From Acholeplasmatales bacterium (GTDB lineage: Bacteria; Bacillota_I; Bacilli_A; Acholeplasmatales; Anaeroplasmataceae), in NCBI GenBank assembly GCA_016288855.1, contig JAEELJ010000079.1, positions 1-49,725 on the forward strand: a stretch of 49,725 bases of DNA, in the 5' to 3' direction. Under the pieces are notes generated by a model. That model saw nothing but the letters and a program-made list of their open reading frames with translations. It was not told where the DNA came from and did no database searches. Within the stretch, counting starts at the first letter, position 1; every line of letters starts with the position of its first letter. Both the position numbers and the translations under genes were made by a program. This document shows, in pieces, positions 1 through 7,459 of the stretch.

Positions 1-246
1 AAAATGAATATAATCCTTTTGAATATCAATTACTATTAATTTAATACCTAATTTCATTAATTCAGGTACTATTCCTATATGATCTGGATGATAATGTGTT
101 GCTAGAATATATTTGATATCCTTTATATTAATATTGTTCTCATTTATACATTTAAAGAATTGATTAATAGTACCTGCATAATCTGTATCTATTAATAATC
201 CATTAATGAAATATGTTTTAGTATGACCGTATTGTAATATTGTCAT
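1..246 (-). CDS. MBL-fold metallo-hydrolase, N-terminal part (runs off the window)
   Basis: Reading the minus strand from an ATG at 246 gives an open frame to base 1, about 82 residues, with the rest of the gene outside the window. Residues around 52-58 read THYHPDH, the HxHxDH zinc-binding signature of the metallo-beta-lactamase superfamily, preceded by the usual beta-strand IKYILA. A ribosome binding site GGGGTGG lies about 7 bases upstream. Members hydrolyse thioesters, phosphodiesters or lactams, or act as glyoxalase II-like enzymes, and the visible part does not allow a substrate to be named. The remnant gene at 262-573 ends just upstream in the same direction. Confidence 0.8.
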   Translation of the reverse strand, partial: MTILQYGHTKTYFINGLLIDTDYAGTINQFFKCINENNINIKDIKYILATHYHPDHIGIVPELMKLGIKLIVIDIQKDYIHF

Positions 247-261
247 ACATACCACCCCATT

Positions 262-573
262 TTATATTTTTGATATTGTTACATTGCCATTATAATGAAG
301 AACATAATTTTCATTATCAGCCATAAAGTAAATTTTAAAATCACTTTTATTAGTATAATAGCCTGTAATATTTAAGAATTTAATTGCACTAAATGGAGCA
401 CCTGGTATATGTTCATAATCTATTTGTAATTTAAAGTCATATGATAATTTGAAATAGATATATCCTTGTGTTCCATCATGTTTCTTACCATCTGAATATG
501 ATGAGAATGTTCTATCTAATACTGATTCTAATTTCCTTGAATTGAAATCAGTGAAATTATATATCAGATTTTG
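262..573 (-). pseudogene. 5'-truncated remnant of an unknown gene
   Basis: A minus-strand frame stays open for 103 codons after an in-frame TAG at 574-576 and ends with TAA at 262-264. It has no ATG, GTG or TTG start with a ribosome binding site: the only Met is about 24 residues from the C-terminus. The translation has normal protein composition (for example GTQGYIYFKLSYDFKLQI and HIPGAPFSAIKFLN) and looks like the beta-rich C-terminal part of a larger protein whose 5' end has been lost. No family is recognised. It sits 15 bases ahead of the metallo-hydrolase start, and an inverted repeat lies at the truncated side. A deletion or insertion scar is the simplest reading. Confidence 0.45.
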
Positions 574-602
574 CTAAACCGCAAGTTTGGATTAAAATAA
601 TT

Positions 603-649
603 ATAGGTTGTCCAAATTAAATATTTTTATGTATTTTTGGACAACCTAT
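603..649. repeat. Perfect 14-bp inverted repeat
   Basis: ATAGGTTGTCCAAA at 603-616 is exactly repeated in inverted orientation at 636-649, separated by 19 AT-rich bases. It lies between the truncated gene remnant and the terminator of rpsI. It could be a terminator-like hairpin (the minus-strand 3' side is TATAATTATTTT, only moderately T-rich), a protein-binding palindrome, or a small leftover of a mobile element. No transposase reading frame is present nearby. The stretch 650-720 shows nothing further that I can name. Confidence 0.55.
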
Positions 650-720
650 GACATTTAAAATACTATAAATTACTGTAGGGGGTTGTTATAAAAACTAGCT
701 TAACCAAGCCATTTTAAGCA

Positions 721-750
721 AAATAAAAAGCAGGGTGAGAAGTCCTGCTT
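721..750 (-). terminator. Rho-independent terminator of rplM-rpsI
   Basis: Stem AAGCAGG/CCTGCTT (728-734 with 744-750), 9-base loop, followed on the minus strand by a T-rich run. It lies 37 bases after the rpsI stop. Confidence 0.8.
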
Positions 751-786
751 AATATCTTTTTCTTTGCAATTATAATAATCAAACAA

Positions 787-1185
787 TTAACGCTTAGAGA
801 ACTGAGGTGCTCTACGTGCTTTCTTAAGACCGTACTTCTTACGTTCCTTAGCACGAGGATCACGTGTAACTAAACCAGCTGGTTTTAATGTTGCACGGTA
901 ATCTGCATTAACTTCCATTAATGCACGAGTAATACCTAAACGGATTGCTCCTGCCTGTCCTGTTAAGCCTCCTCCAAATACGTTAACAATAATATCAAAC
1001 TTGTCTGTTGTTTCAGTTAATTCTAATGGTTGTAAAACATCAAGACGGATTGCAGCTGATGGGATATAATCCTCGAATGTACGACCGTTGATTGTAATAT
1101 TACCCTTACCAGCACGTAAATAAACACGTGCAACAGAGCTCTTACGACGGCCTGTTCCTAAATATTGTACTAACTTCTTTGCCAT
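787..1185 (-). CDS. rpsI: 30S ribosomal protein S9
   Basis: A 132-residue protein with the S9 signatures [14 protein letters not shown] near the N-terminus, [15 protein letters not shown] in the middle, and the basic tail ending in QFSKR. In the family this tail reaches the P-site tRNA anticodon stem. Length matches full-length bacterial S9. It follows rplM by 14 bases with its own GGAGGA ribosome binding site, the standard rplM-rpsI operon order, and is followed by a clear terminator. Confidence 0.98.
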   Translation of the reverse strand: MAKKLVQYLGTGRRKSSVARVYLRAGKGNITINGRTFEDYIPSAAIRLDVLQPLELTETTDKFDIIVNVFGGGLTGQAGAIRLGITRALMEVNADYRATLKPAGLVTRDPRAKERKKYGLKKARRAPQFSKR

Positions 1186-1199
1186 GTCCTATATCCTCC

Positions 1200-1637
1200 T
1201 TATGCCTCTACCTTAAATTCAACTGGCTTTTGTGCCTTTTGAGCATAGTCAGCATCTGCATAAACATATAGCTGCTTTCTCATTTGATCACCAAGCTTAG
1301 TATGAGGTAACATACCGAAAATTGCTTGTTCAACCATTCTAGTTGGAGTCTTAGCCATAACTTCTTCAGCTCTTAAAGTTCTAAGACCACCAGTGTATTC
1401 ACTGTGGTGTCTATATAACTTATCGCTCCACTTATTACCAGTTAACTTAATTTTTGAAGCGTTAATAACGATTACGTTATCTCCGCAGTTTACATTTGGA
1501 GTATATGTAGGCTTACCCTTACCTCTTAGTAATGAAGCTACTTGAGTAGCTAAACGTCCTAATGTAAGGCCAGTAGCATCAACGATATACCAACCATGCT
1601 GTACAGTTTGATTTGTTGCCATGAAAGTCTTATTCAT
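1200..1637 (-). CDS. rplM: 50S ribosomal protein L13
   Basis: A 145-residue L13, showing WYIVDATGLTLGRLATQVASLLRGK and the GDNVIVINASKIKLTGNK segment typical of the family. The ATG at 1637 is chosen because GGAGGA lies 8 bases upstream; the second Met five residues later lacks a site. It is the first gene of the rplM-rpsI operon, read from the promoter at 1719-1747 through a leader of about 75 bases. L13 is an early-assembly 23S rRNA-binding protein. Confidence 0.98.
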   Translation of the reverse strand: MNKTFMATNQTVQHGWYIVDATGLTLGRLATQVASLLRGKGKPTYTPNVNCGDNVIVINASKIKLTGNKWSDKLYRHHSEYTGGLRTLRAEEVMAKTPTRMVEQAIFGMLPHTKLGDQMRKQLYVYADADYAQKAQKPVEFKVEA

Positions 1638-1712
1638 GTTAAATTTCCTCCATAAATTTTAATTAATAAATTTTTTGAGGGCAATCGTGGATAATTGCTT
1701 AAAAATGTACCA
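1638..1712 (-). promoter_or_regulatory. rplM 5' leader with hairpin, possible L13-type autoregulatory leader
   Basis: The predicted transcript start near 1712 gives a leader of about 75 bases. It contains a small hairpin with stem GCAAT/ATTGC (1694-1698 with 1681-1685), an 8-base loop UAUCCACG, and then CCCUCAAAAAA ahead of the ribosome binding site. Firmicutes rplM operons are known to carry an L13 leader (Rfam L13_leader). Position and size fit, but I could not compare with the covariance model. Confidence 0.4.
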
Positions 1713-1718
1713 TTACAA

Positions 1719-1747
1719 ATTTTACAATCATAATTCAGTCAAGTCAA
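1719..1747 (-). promoter_or_regulatory. Sigma-A promoter of rplM-rpsI
   Basis: On the minus strand TTGACT (1742-1747), a 17-base spacer and TAAAAT (1719-1724). This is close to the vegetative consensus and correctly placed upstream of rplM. Confidence 0.7.
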
Positions 1748-1803
1748 GTATAAAATTAATTTTTCCAATGAAAACGAACACATTTCTATCTTATTATATA
1801 TAA

Positions 1804-1835
1804 TAATTAAAAAGGAAACTAAAAATTTAGTTTCC
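1804..1835 (-). terminator. Terminator overlapping a stop codon
   Basis: Near-perfect hairpin GGAAACTAAA/TTTAGTTTCC (1814-1835) followed by a T-rich minus-strand tail. The stem contains the stop codon (1827-1829) of the membrane protein gene, so coding and terminator sequence overlap. Confidence 0.75.
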
Positions 1836-2279
1836 AATTATAAACTGATCTAATAGTGAAGCAACTGAAAATATCAATGCTAAAAATCCATTCATCATAA
1901 ATCCAAACCCAATTGTATAACCAAGTGATGATGCAGTTACACCCTGATGCTTTGGAGTTAAAATTATATCTTTATTTCCTAAAAAAGAACCTATTGCAAT
2001 AACAATTCCAACAATAACAATTAATATATTCATAACTAGCTTTACCTTATCATTATTATTGACTAGCTTAACTATAGCAAATCCTAATCCACTAAGCATT
2101 AATAACGTTAAGAATAATCCAGATATAGAAAATGATAATGCATCACAATTGATTCCATAATATGCACTTATACCTGAAATATTATTATTTGCATTTTTTA
2201 AGCATGGCGCAAATAATAATAAAATTGTTAGAGTCATAACAGCAATTTGAACAATTGAACATATCTTATGTTTACTCAT
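1827..2279 (-). CDS. Four-span membrane protein of unknown function (paralogue of 5661-6146)
   Basis: About 150 residues with four hydrophobic segments: an N-terminal one ending LLLFAPCLKN, two central ones, and a C-terminal one. The loop LTPKHQGVTASS recurs as LNPATSGVSASD in the protein at 5661-6146, and LLLFAP is shared near the N-terminus of both, so the two are paralogues. I prefer the ATG at 2279, with GGGTG about 7 bases upstream, over the GTG at 2297, which would lie inside that site. No family is recognised. It could be a small tetraspan protein exported to the cell membrane. The stop codon lies within its terminator. Confidence 0.7.
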   Translation of the reverse strand: MSKHKICSIVQIAVMTLTILLLFAPCLKNANNNISGISAYYGINCDALSFSISGLFLTLLMLSGLGFAIVKLVNNNDKVKLVMNILIVIVGIVIAIGSFLGNKDIILTPKHQGVTASSLGYTIGFGFMMNGFLALIFSVASLLDQFIIGN

Positions 2280-2297
2280 TCTATCACACCCAATCAC

Positions 2298-2581
2298 TAC
2301 TCACATTATAACTAGAATTATTTCTTTTATCAATCAAATTAGACTATTTTTAGCAAAATGTCGATTTTATACATAATAATAGCGAGTAATAACTAGTTTT
2401 TTTGCTTTATCGACATAATATTAAAAATATTAAACTATCAATTATGTGATTTATAAAACGTTTACAGAAAACGCTTTATTTTTTGAAATTTTTGTGTTAT
2501 TTTATATGAGTATAGCAATTGAAATGAGTCGATTTTTAGGGTGCAAAACGGAATTTGTTTTAAATTATTTGAGGAGGAAAT
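2298..2581 (+). promoter_or_regulatory. Divergent intergenic region carrying the pectate lyase control region
   Basis: This 284-base AT-rich gap lies between a minus-strand membrane protein gene and the plus-strand pectate lyase. It contains two tandem operator-like sites at 2454-2478. It also has three copies of a GTCGAT core (2360-2365 plus; 2410-2415 minus, as ATCGAC; 2528-2533 plus) and ends with the GGAGG ribosome binding site at 2571-2577. A convincing -35/-10 pair could not be fixed. TTGAAA at about 2483 followed by a weak AT-rich -10 is one option. Confidence 0.4.
2454..2478 (+). promoter_or_regulatory. Two tandem cre-like/LacI-family operator sites upstream of pectate lyase
   Basis: TAAAACGTTTACA (2454-2466) and GAAAACGCTTTA (2467-2478) both have the central-CG, A-rich/T-rich dyad of CcpA cre boxes and other LacI-family operators. 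Their CG centres are 13 bases apart. They lie about 110 bases ahead of the pectate lyase start. Carbon-catabolite or substrate-dependent control of a secreted pectinase is the expected reading. Which regulator binds is unknown. Confidence 0.5.
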
Positions 2582-4861
2582 ATGAAAAAATTCGCAGCTT
2601 TTGCATTATCCGTTTTTGTTGTCTTAAGCATAATGCTTACAAGTTTCTTTGGAGTAAATGCCGCTACTTCAGTTTCTTGGAATTTCAAAGACACAAACTT
2701 TAAAAGCTTGGGTACAATTTCATCAACTATCACAGTTGATGATTTAACTTTAAATGCTACTTCAAGCAAAACTATGAGTGTTAAATCTAATACAGTTACT
2801 GTTGACAGTACAAGCTATACTTACTGTCTAGCATTAGGTGGTGGAGGAAGCACATCATATAGAAGCGTTAAGGTCCCTGTATCAGGTGCATCAACAATTA
2901 AGGTCATTGCTGATGCAGCATCAACTAGAACATTAATTCTTGCTGATGAAAATGGTACAACTTTAGGCTCAAATTCAGTAACATCTACTGCTGAACAAGA
3001 AACATTCTCTTATACTGGTTCATCAGGATATGTTTACTTATATTCATCTGGTTCTAATATTAATCTATATAAGATTCAAGTAGATTCAACTAGTTCTTCA
3101 AGCTCTAGTTCATCTTCTTCATCTTCATCTACAAGTTCTTCATCAGTTTCATGGAACTTCAAGGATTCAGATTATAAGAGCTTAGGTACAATTACAACAA
3201 CTAAAACAATTAATGACTTAACTTTAAATGCTACATCTGAAAAATATATGCAGATTTATGCAAATACTGTTACAGTTAATTCAACTTCATATACATATGC
3301 ATTATCTTTAAGAGGAGCTGGTTCTACTTCATATAGAAGTGTTAAGGTCCCTGTTGGTTCTACATCAACAATAAAGGTAATAACTGATGCTGAAGCTTCA
3401 AGAAGCTTAGCATTAGCAGATGCGAATGGAAATAGACTTACTACTTGGTCAGTTGGTACAACTGCACAGCAAGTAACTTATTCTTATTCTGGTTCAGCTG
3501 GATATGTATATCTATATTCAACTTCTTGTAACATTAACATCTATAAGATTCAAGTAGATTCAACTGGTACTTCAAGTTCTTCTTCAAGTTCTAGCTCATC
3601 TTCTTCATCTTCATCTTCTTCAAGCTCATCTTCTACAGTTTCTGGTGCAGTATCTACATATAGCGCATTAGTTTCTGCAATAGATAAGGCTGAAGCTGCT
3701 GGTGGTGGAACAGTTTATGTTACAGGTACTGAAATTGCATGCTCAGGTCAAATTGCATTATCTACTACAAATGCTAACGTATCAATCGTTGGTGTTGCAA
3801 ATTCTGATGGTTCATATCCAGTATTAGAATTTGAATCATTCTTAGATTCATATATTGGTAAATCAACTTCAGATTCTGCAGTAGGTATTAGAATCACTGG
3901 TTCTTATTACACAATTAAGAACTTAATTATTCAGCATGCACCAGATAATGGTATTCAAATTAAGGGTTCTTCTGCTGGAAATAACACAGTATCAAATGTT
4001 ATCGTAAGATACAATAATGATGCTGGTCTACAAATTACATCAGGCGCATATTCAAATACAATTGAATATGTATCATCATATAGAAACTGTGACGTATACA
4101 CATTGGGTGGAAACGCTGATGGTTTCGCTCCAAAGCTTGGTGCTGGTAAGAATAATACATTTAACTACTGCTATGCATGGGACAACTCAGATGACGGTTG
4201 GGATTCTTATGATAAGAGTGGTGATTTAACACCAAATATCACATACACAAATTGTGCATGCTGGCATAATGGAGACTATACTACATTCACCGGTGAATGG
4301 GATTTAGCTCAAGGTAATGCTCTAGATGAAGAAATGCTAATGATTCGCTTAATTGAAGCACAATCATCAACATTCAAAACTAAATATAATAGTGGTACTA
4401 TTTCATTACCAACAAGCTCATTTATTTCTACATCAAGTGGAACATTATCAATTTCTTCATGGAAGTCAAATTATGATGGAAATCCAAATGGCTTCAAGTT
4501 TGGTTCAGCATATTCTGATTCTTCTTGTGTAAGAACAGTTAAAAACTGCTTAGCATTTGACCATGATAAGAAAGGCTTTGATAATAACAACTCTGCAGTT
4601 ACTGCATCATTCACAAACTGTGTTGCATTCGACAACGGATACAACTACTACATTTCACCATTCACAATTACAGGTTGGTCAAATGTATATGGCTTTAGTG
4701 GTTCATCTTCTGATAAATTACCTTCAGGATATTCAGTAACTACTCCATCATCTTCAACACAGTCTTCAATTCGTTCTAAGGTTACAACAACAAAGAACAA
4801 TATTATAAGCTATTGTCAGGCAAACAAGATTCCATCATCATTATATTTTGATATTTTCTAA
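2582..4861 (+). CDS. Secreted pectate lyase, polysaccharide lyase family 9-like, with two N-terminal beta-modules
   Basis: 759 residues. A Sec signal peptide (about 1-27, ending VNA) is followed by two homologous modules (about 30-168 and 189-327). Both share VSWNFKD at the start and YRSVKVPV, GYVYLYS and KIQVDST later, and they look like carbohydrate-binding beta-sandwiches. Serine linkers of 13 and 21 Ser separate the modules and lead to a right-handed beta-helix domain (about 355-759). The PL9 catalytic set is visible: Asp513 in NADGFAPK, Asp537, Asp538 and Asp541 in NSDDGWDSY (calcium ligands), and Lys639 in NGFKFG (catalytic base). The spacing 513-537-541 equals that described for Pel9A (209-233-237), whereas the Asp541-Lys639 gap is about 60 residues longer than in Pel9A. 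It cleaves polygalacturonate by beta-elimination outside the cell. It is monocistronic with its own terminator; the start is fixed by GAGGAGG. Confidence 0.88.
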   Translation: MKKFAAFALSVFVVLSIMLTSFFGVNAATSVSWNFKDTNFKSLGTISSTITVDDLTLNATSSKTMSVKSNTVTVDSTSYTYCLALGGGGSTSYRSVKVPVSGASTIKVIADAASTRTLILADENGTTLGSNSVTSTAEQETFSYTGSSGYVYLYSSGSNINLYKIQVDSTSSSSSSSSSSSSSTSSSSVSWNFKDSDYKSLGTITTTKTINDLTLNATSEKYMQIYANTVTVNSTSYTYALSLRGAGSTSYRSVKVPVGSTSTIKVITDAEASRSLALADANGNRLTTWSVGTTAQQVTYSYSGSAGYVYLYSTSCNINIYKIQVDSTGTSSSSSSSSSSSSSSSSSSSSSTVSGAVSTYSALVSAIDKAEAAGGGTVYVTGTEIACSGQIALSTTNANVSIVGVANSDGSYPVLEFESFLDSYIGKSTSDSAVGIRITGSYYTIKNLIIQHAPDNGIQIKGSSAGNNTVSNVIVRYNNDAGLQITSGAYSNTIEYVSSYRNCDVYTLGGNADGFAPKLGAGKNNTFNYCYAWDNSDDGWDSYDKSGDLTPNITYTNCACWHNGDYTTFTGEWDLAQGNALDEEMLMIRLIEAQSSTFKTKYNSGTISLPTSSFISTSSGTLSISSWKSNYDGNPNGFKFGSAYSDSSCVRTVKNCLAFDHDKKGFDNNNSAVTASFTNCVAFDNGYNYYISPFTITGWSNVYGFSGSSSDKLPSGYSVTTPSSSTQSSIRSKVTTTKNNIISYCQANKIPSSLYFDIF

Positions 4862-4900
4862 TATAATGATTTAGAATTTTTGAATAGTATAAAAAAATAA

Positions 4901-4936
4901 AAAGCTTAGGATTTGCTATACGTCCTAAGCTTTTTT
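4901..4936. terminator. Bidirectional terminator between pectate lyase and the convergent membrane protein gene
   Basis: 11-bp stem AAAGCTTAGGA/TCCTAAGCTTT (4901-4911 with 4923-4933) with T-rich tails on both strands. It serves the pectate lyase (plus) and the gene ending at 4941 (minus). Confidence 0.85.
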
Positions 4937-4940
4937 CTTT

Positions 4941-5552
4941 TTAATTAAATCTTTTCTTCTTTACAATCATATAATCTAGGATTGCTAAAGGAATAGCTAC
5001 AATAACTGGTAATAAAGGAATAATATATTCACTGCCACCCTTAATTACACTAGCCATAATTAATATACCTAAAAACAATGCAAATGCTAATGTAAATGTT
5101 CCTAAAACAATAATACTTAAATTCTTAGATGATATTAATTCTGAAATTACAATTAATAATAATCCAATAAAAAACATTATTAAGAAATAACCTAAAATGC
5201 TTTTATTAAAATAGAACAACGGATATAAAGCACCAATACCTAAAACAATTCCACCAATTCCCTTTAATAAAACTGTTGCTTTATCCTTTCCTTCCTTATA
5301 TTGCCAAGCAAGTAAAGCATAAACTAAGCTTACTACCCCAAATCCAACAACAGGAGATACTACAAGCGCAGCAAAGAACAAATAAATTATAAATATAACA
5401 TTATTAAATACATCCACTAAACCACTAATTAAATGTGTTCCTTCATAAGAAGATGTAGTTAAAGTACTAGTTGTTTCTTCTGCAAATGCGCTAGGTACTA
5501 AAAGTAGTATAAACATAAATATAAACATAGTTATAATAATCTTCTTTTTCAT
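4941..5552 (-). CDS. Multi-span membrane protein with signal-like N-terminus, unknown function
   Basis: 203 residues from the ATG at 5552, chosen because GGAGGT lies 7 bases upstream; a longer frame to 5615 has no such site. The N-terminus MKKKIIITMFIFMFILLLVPSAFA looks like a cleavable signal peptide. A short Thr/Ser-rich stretch follows, then about five or six hydrophobic segments and a basic C-terminus (KKKRF). No catalytic motif or known family is visible. It sits between the pectate lyase and the tetraspan paralogue at 5661-6146 but has its own promoter. Confidence 0.7.
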   Translation of the reverse strand: MKKKIIITMFIFMFILLLVPSAFAEETTSTLTTSSYEGTHLISGLVDVFNNVIFIIYLFFAALVVSPVVGFGVVSLVYALLAWQYKEGKDKATVLLKGIGGIVLGIGALYPLFYFNKSILGYFLIMFFIGLLLIVISELISSKNLSIIVLGTFTLAFALFLGILIMASVIKGGSEYIIPLLPVIVAIPLAILDYMIVKKKRFN

Positions 5553-5585
5553 ACCATTACCTCCAATTCGTACACTCTTAAGATT

Positions 5586-5615
5586 ATTATAACATACAAC
5601 AAAAAATAAAAACAA
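5586..5615 (-). promoter_or_regulatory. Promoter of the membrane protein gene at 4941-5552
   Basis: TTGTTT (5610-5615), 18-base spacer, perfect TATAAT (5586-5591) on the minus strand, about 35 bases ahead of the start codon. Confidence 0.55.
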
Positions 5616-5627
5616 TAATTAGGGAAA

Positions 5628-5652
5628 GAAAAAAGGACTCAAATGAGTCCTT
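5628..5652 (-). terminator. Terminator of the tetraspan membrane protein gene
   Basis: Stem AAGGACTCA/TGAGTCCTT (5633-5652) with a minus-strand T run directly after it. It is placed 8 bases after the stop at 5661. Confidence 0.8.
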
Positions 5653-5660
5653 AATCATAA

Positions 5661-6146
5661 TTAATCCTTAATAAATATTGGAGTTAAAACTGCTGATGCA
5701 CCAATAACTAATAATAAAATGGCATCAATAATAAAGCCAACACCTAAATTAGCATTGAAATCAGATGCAGATACACCACTTGTTGCTGGATTAAGCATTA
5801 AATCAGTTGTTCCTAAGAATAAGAATAAAGCACCAATTGCACAAATAGCAATTAATACAATACTTAAAATAAATGTAACCTTCTTATTCTTTAAGAATGC
5901 AATACATAAAGGTAATGCAATTGTTGCAACAATCATAAAGAATGTTAAAATACCTGCAAATGTTGGATCAAGTACTTGAACCTTAGAACCAAATACTTCA
6001 GTTTGGCATCCAAACATAACTTGGAAGCCAGAATAAGTAACATCAGTATTCTTTCTTGTGATTGCTGGTGCAAATAACAATAATAATGCAACTAACCCTA
6101 ATACTGCTTGGCAAAATAAAATTAATGTTTTCTTTGTAAGTTTCAT
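5661..6146 (-). CDS. Four-span membrane protein of unknown function (paralogue of 1827-2279)
   Basis: 161 residues with four hydrophobic segments: about 8-29 (ending LLLLFAP), 64-84, 90-113 and 131-157. The extracytoplasmic or loop segment LNPATSGVSASDF matches LTPKHQGVTASSL of the paralogue on the other side of the pectate lyase. The start has a GGAGGA site 9 bases upstream. An extended -10 (TGG followed by TATAAT, at 6172-6180) lies just upstream. No functional family is recognised. Confidence 0.75.
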   Translation of the reverse strand: MKLTKKTLILFCQAVLGLVALLLLFAPAITRKNTDVTYSGFQVMFGCQTEVFGSKVQVLDPTFAGILTFFMIVATIALPLCIAFLKNKKVTFILSIVLIAICAIGALFLFLGTTDLMLNPATSGVSASDFNANLGVGFIIDAILLLVIGASAVLTPIFIKD

Positions 6147-6203
6147 TTCCTACATTCCTCCTATATAGATTATTATACCATAAAAGTTTATTTTTATCAT
6201 TAA

Positions 6204-6776
6204 TTATACTGTCTTTTTATTAAATGCAGTTATTTTTATTATCTTTCCATCAGATTTAAAAATAGATAATCCACAATTATGTAAAGGATCATCAAAATGA
6301 TATTTATTTTTATCAACATATACAGCTAAAGCCTTAATAACATGTGAATGTGTTACTACTAAAATCTTTTGGTTTTTATATTCATTTGCAAGTCTTAATA
6401 TTGCAGTTTTAATTCTTTCAATAATCTCATAAGATTTCTCACATCCATCAATAGAATCAGAATTAATTTTTGCAAATGATTCATTAGATACAGGTCCCCC
6501 CTCTAAAGGTCCAAATAATCTTTCACTAAGTGCCTCATCAATAATGCAATCCCCCATACCAAGCTCACCTTCAATAATAATTCCTGTCGCATAGGCTCTT
6601 CTTAAAGGAGAAGTTATAATTTTATCAAACTTCATCCCTTCTTCTAAGAAATATTTGCCAAGCTCATGTGCTTGTAAAATACCAGTTTTATTTAATGGAG
6701 TATCTATTCTTCCTTGAATTTTACCTTGGCAATTATATTCAGTTTGTCCATGTCTAACTAAATAGAATTCTGTCAT
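6204..6776 (-). CDS. Histidine phosphatase family protein (phosphoglycerate mutase-like)
   Basis: 190 residues with the RHG signature LVRHGQTEYN at 6-15 (phospho-accepting His9), the phosphate-pocket arginines in TSPLRRAY near 56-62, an acid/base Glu in the ALSERLFGPLEG segment, and the second histidine in VVTHSHVI around 140-146. This is the complete active-site set of the branch that includes GpmB/CobC-like broad phosphatases; the physiological substrate cannot be told. It is the last gene of an operon, and its start overlaps the end of the thioesterase gene by 4 bases (ATGA). Confidence 0.88.
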   Translation of the reverse strand: MTEFYLVRHGQTEYNCQGKIQGRIDTPLNKTGILQAHELGKYFLEEGMKFDKIITSPLRRAYATGIIIEGELGMGDCIIDEALSERLFGPLEGGPVSNESFAKINSDSIDGCEKSYEIIERIKTAILRLANEYKNQKILVVTHSHVIKALAVYVDKNKYHFDDPLHNCGLSIFKSDGKIIKITAFNKKTV

Positions 6777-7459
6777 TTTATTATAGCCTCACAAACAATA
6801 TCCTTTCCTAAATTTGTAATAATATAGCTATCATTATATCTTTTTACATGTAATACATCCCCAAGTACTGATTCATGAGTAAAATGTATTTCAAATGAGG
6901 ATATATTATTATATTTCATAAGATTTAATGAATCTGATAAGAATCTAACATATTCTACATTATTTGTATGCAAAGAATAGTCAATATTAGTTGTTGATAC
7001 AGATAATATTTTTATTGTATCAAAATCATTATTTAAGCTTATTCTTTCAAATCTCATATTATTCTTCTTATTTAATGTATCAATATTAATATTTAAATCA
7101 GATAATTTAATTATTCTTCTTGTTTTTATATCTAAAACACAAGCTTCAGTTATTGATTCAAATAATAAATTATCAAAAGAATCATACATTGATGTTTCAA
7201 TAACGATTATTGCCATAGATACCTTTATTACATGTGTTTTAATAACATAGTTATCCTTCCATTTAGGTCTATTATAAATATTTACTTTATTTTTTGTAAA
7301 AACCCACATTAAACCCTTTTCCTTAATGGCCAAGGAATCTAAGCCATATTTGCCCAATAAGATAGTAATTGAATCCTCAATTAAGCTAAATATTGAAACA
7401 ATATTAATGTTTGCATTAGAATCACATTCACTTGCTCTAACTATTCCATTAATATCCAT
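6773..7459 (-). CDS. Acyl-ACP thioesterase family protein
   Basis: 228 residues that fit the double-hotdog FatA/FatB-like fold. Hotdog one begins IVRASECDSNANINIVSIFSLIEDS, and hotdog two contains NIDYSLHTNNVEYVRFLSDS. The family catalytic pattern is Asp-x-Asn-x-His. Here Asp160 and His164 are kept but Ser162 stands in place of the Asn, an oddity worth noting. In the family the enzyme releases fatty acids from acyl carrier protein in the cytoplasm. Its start overlaps the dusB stop by one base. It is encoded together with a second, single-hotdog thioesterase two genes upstream. Confidence 0.75.
   Translation of the reverse strand: MDINGIVRASECDSNANINIVSIFSLIEDSITILLGKYGLDSLAIKEKGLMWVFTKNKVNIYNRPKWKDNYVIKTHVIKVSMAIIVIETSMYDSFDNLLFESITEACVLDIKTRRIIKLSDLNINIDTLNKKNNMRFERISLNNDFDTIKILSVSTTNIDYSLHTNNVEYVRFLSDSLNLMKYNNISSFEIHFTHESVLGDVLHVKRYNDSYIITNLGKDIVCEAIIK

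Noticed and set aside
2446-2703. 85-codon plus-strand ORF overlapping the pectate lyase start
   Set aside because: It lacks a ribosome binding site, runs through the operators and overlaps the lyase in another frame; it is a shadow ORF.
3100-3640. Serine-codon runs as a possible phase-variable simple repeat
   Set aside because: The Ser codons are mixed (TCT, TCA, AGT, AGC), so no long tandem nucleotide repeat exists that would slip easily.
4017-4739. Plus-strand ORFs of 60-70 codons within the pectate lyase gene
   Set aside because: They lie in a second frame of a well-supported gene and have His/Ile/Met-rich, non-protein-like composition.
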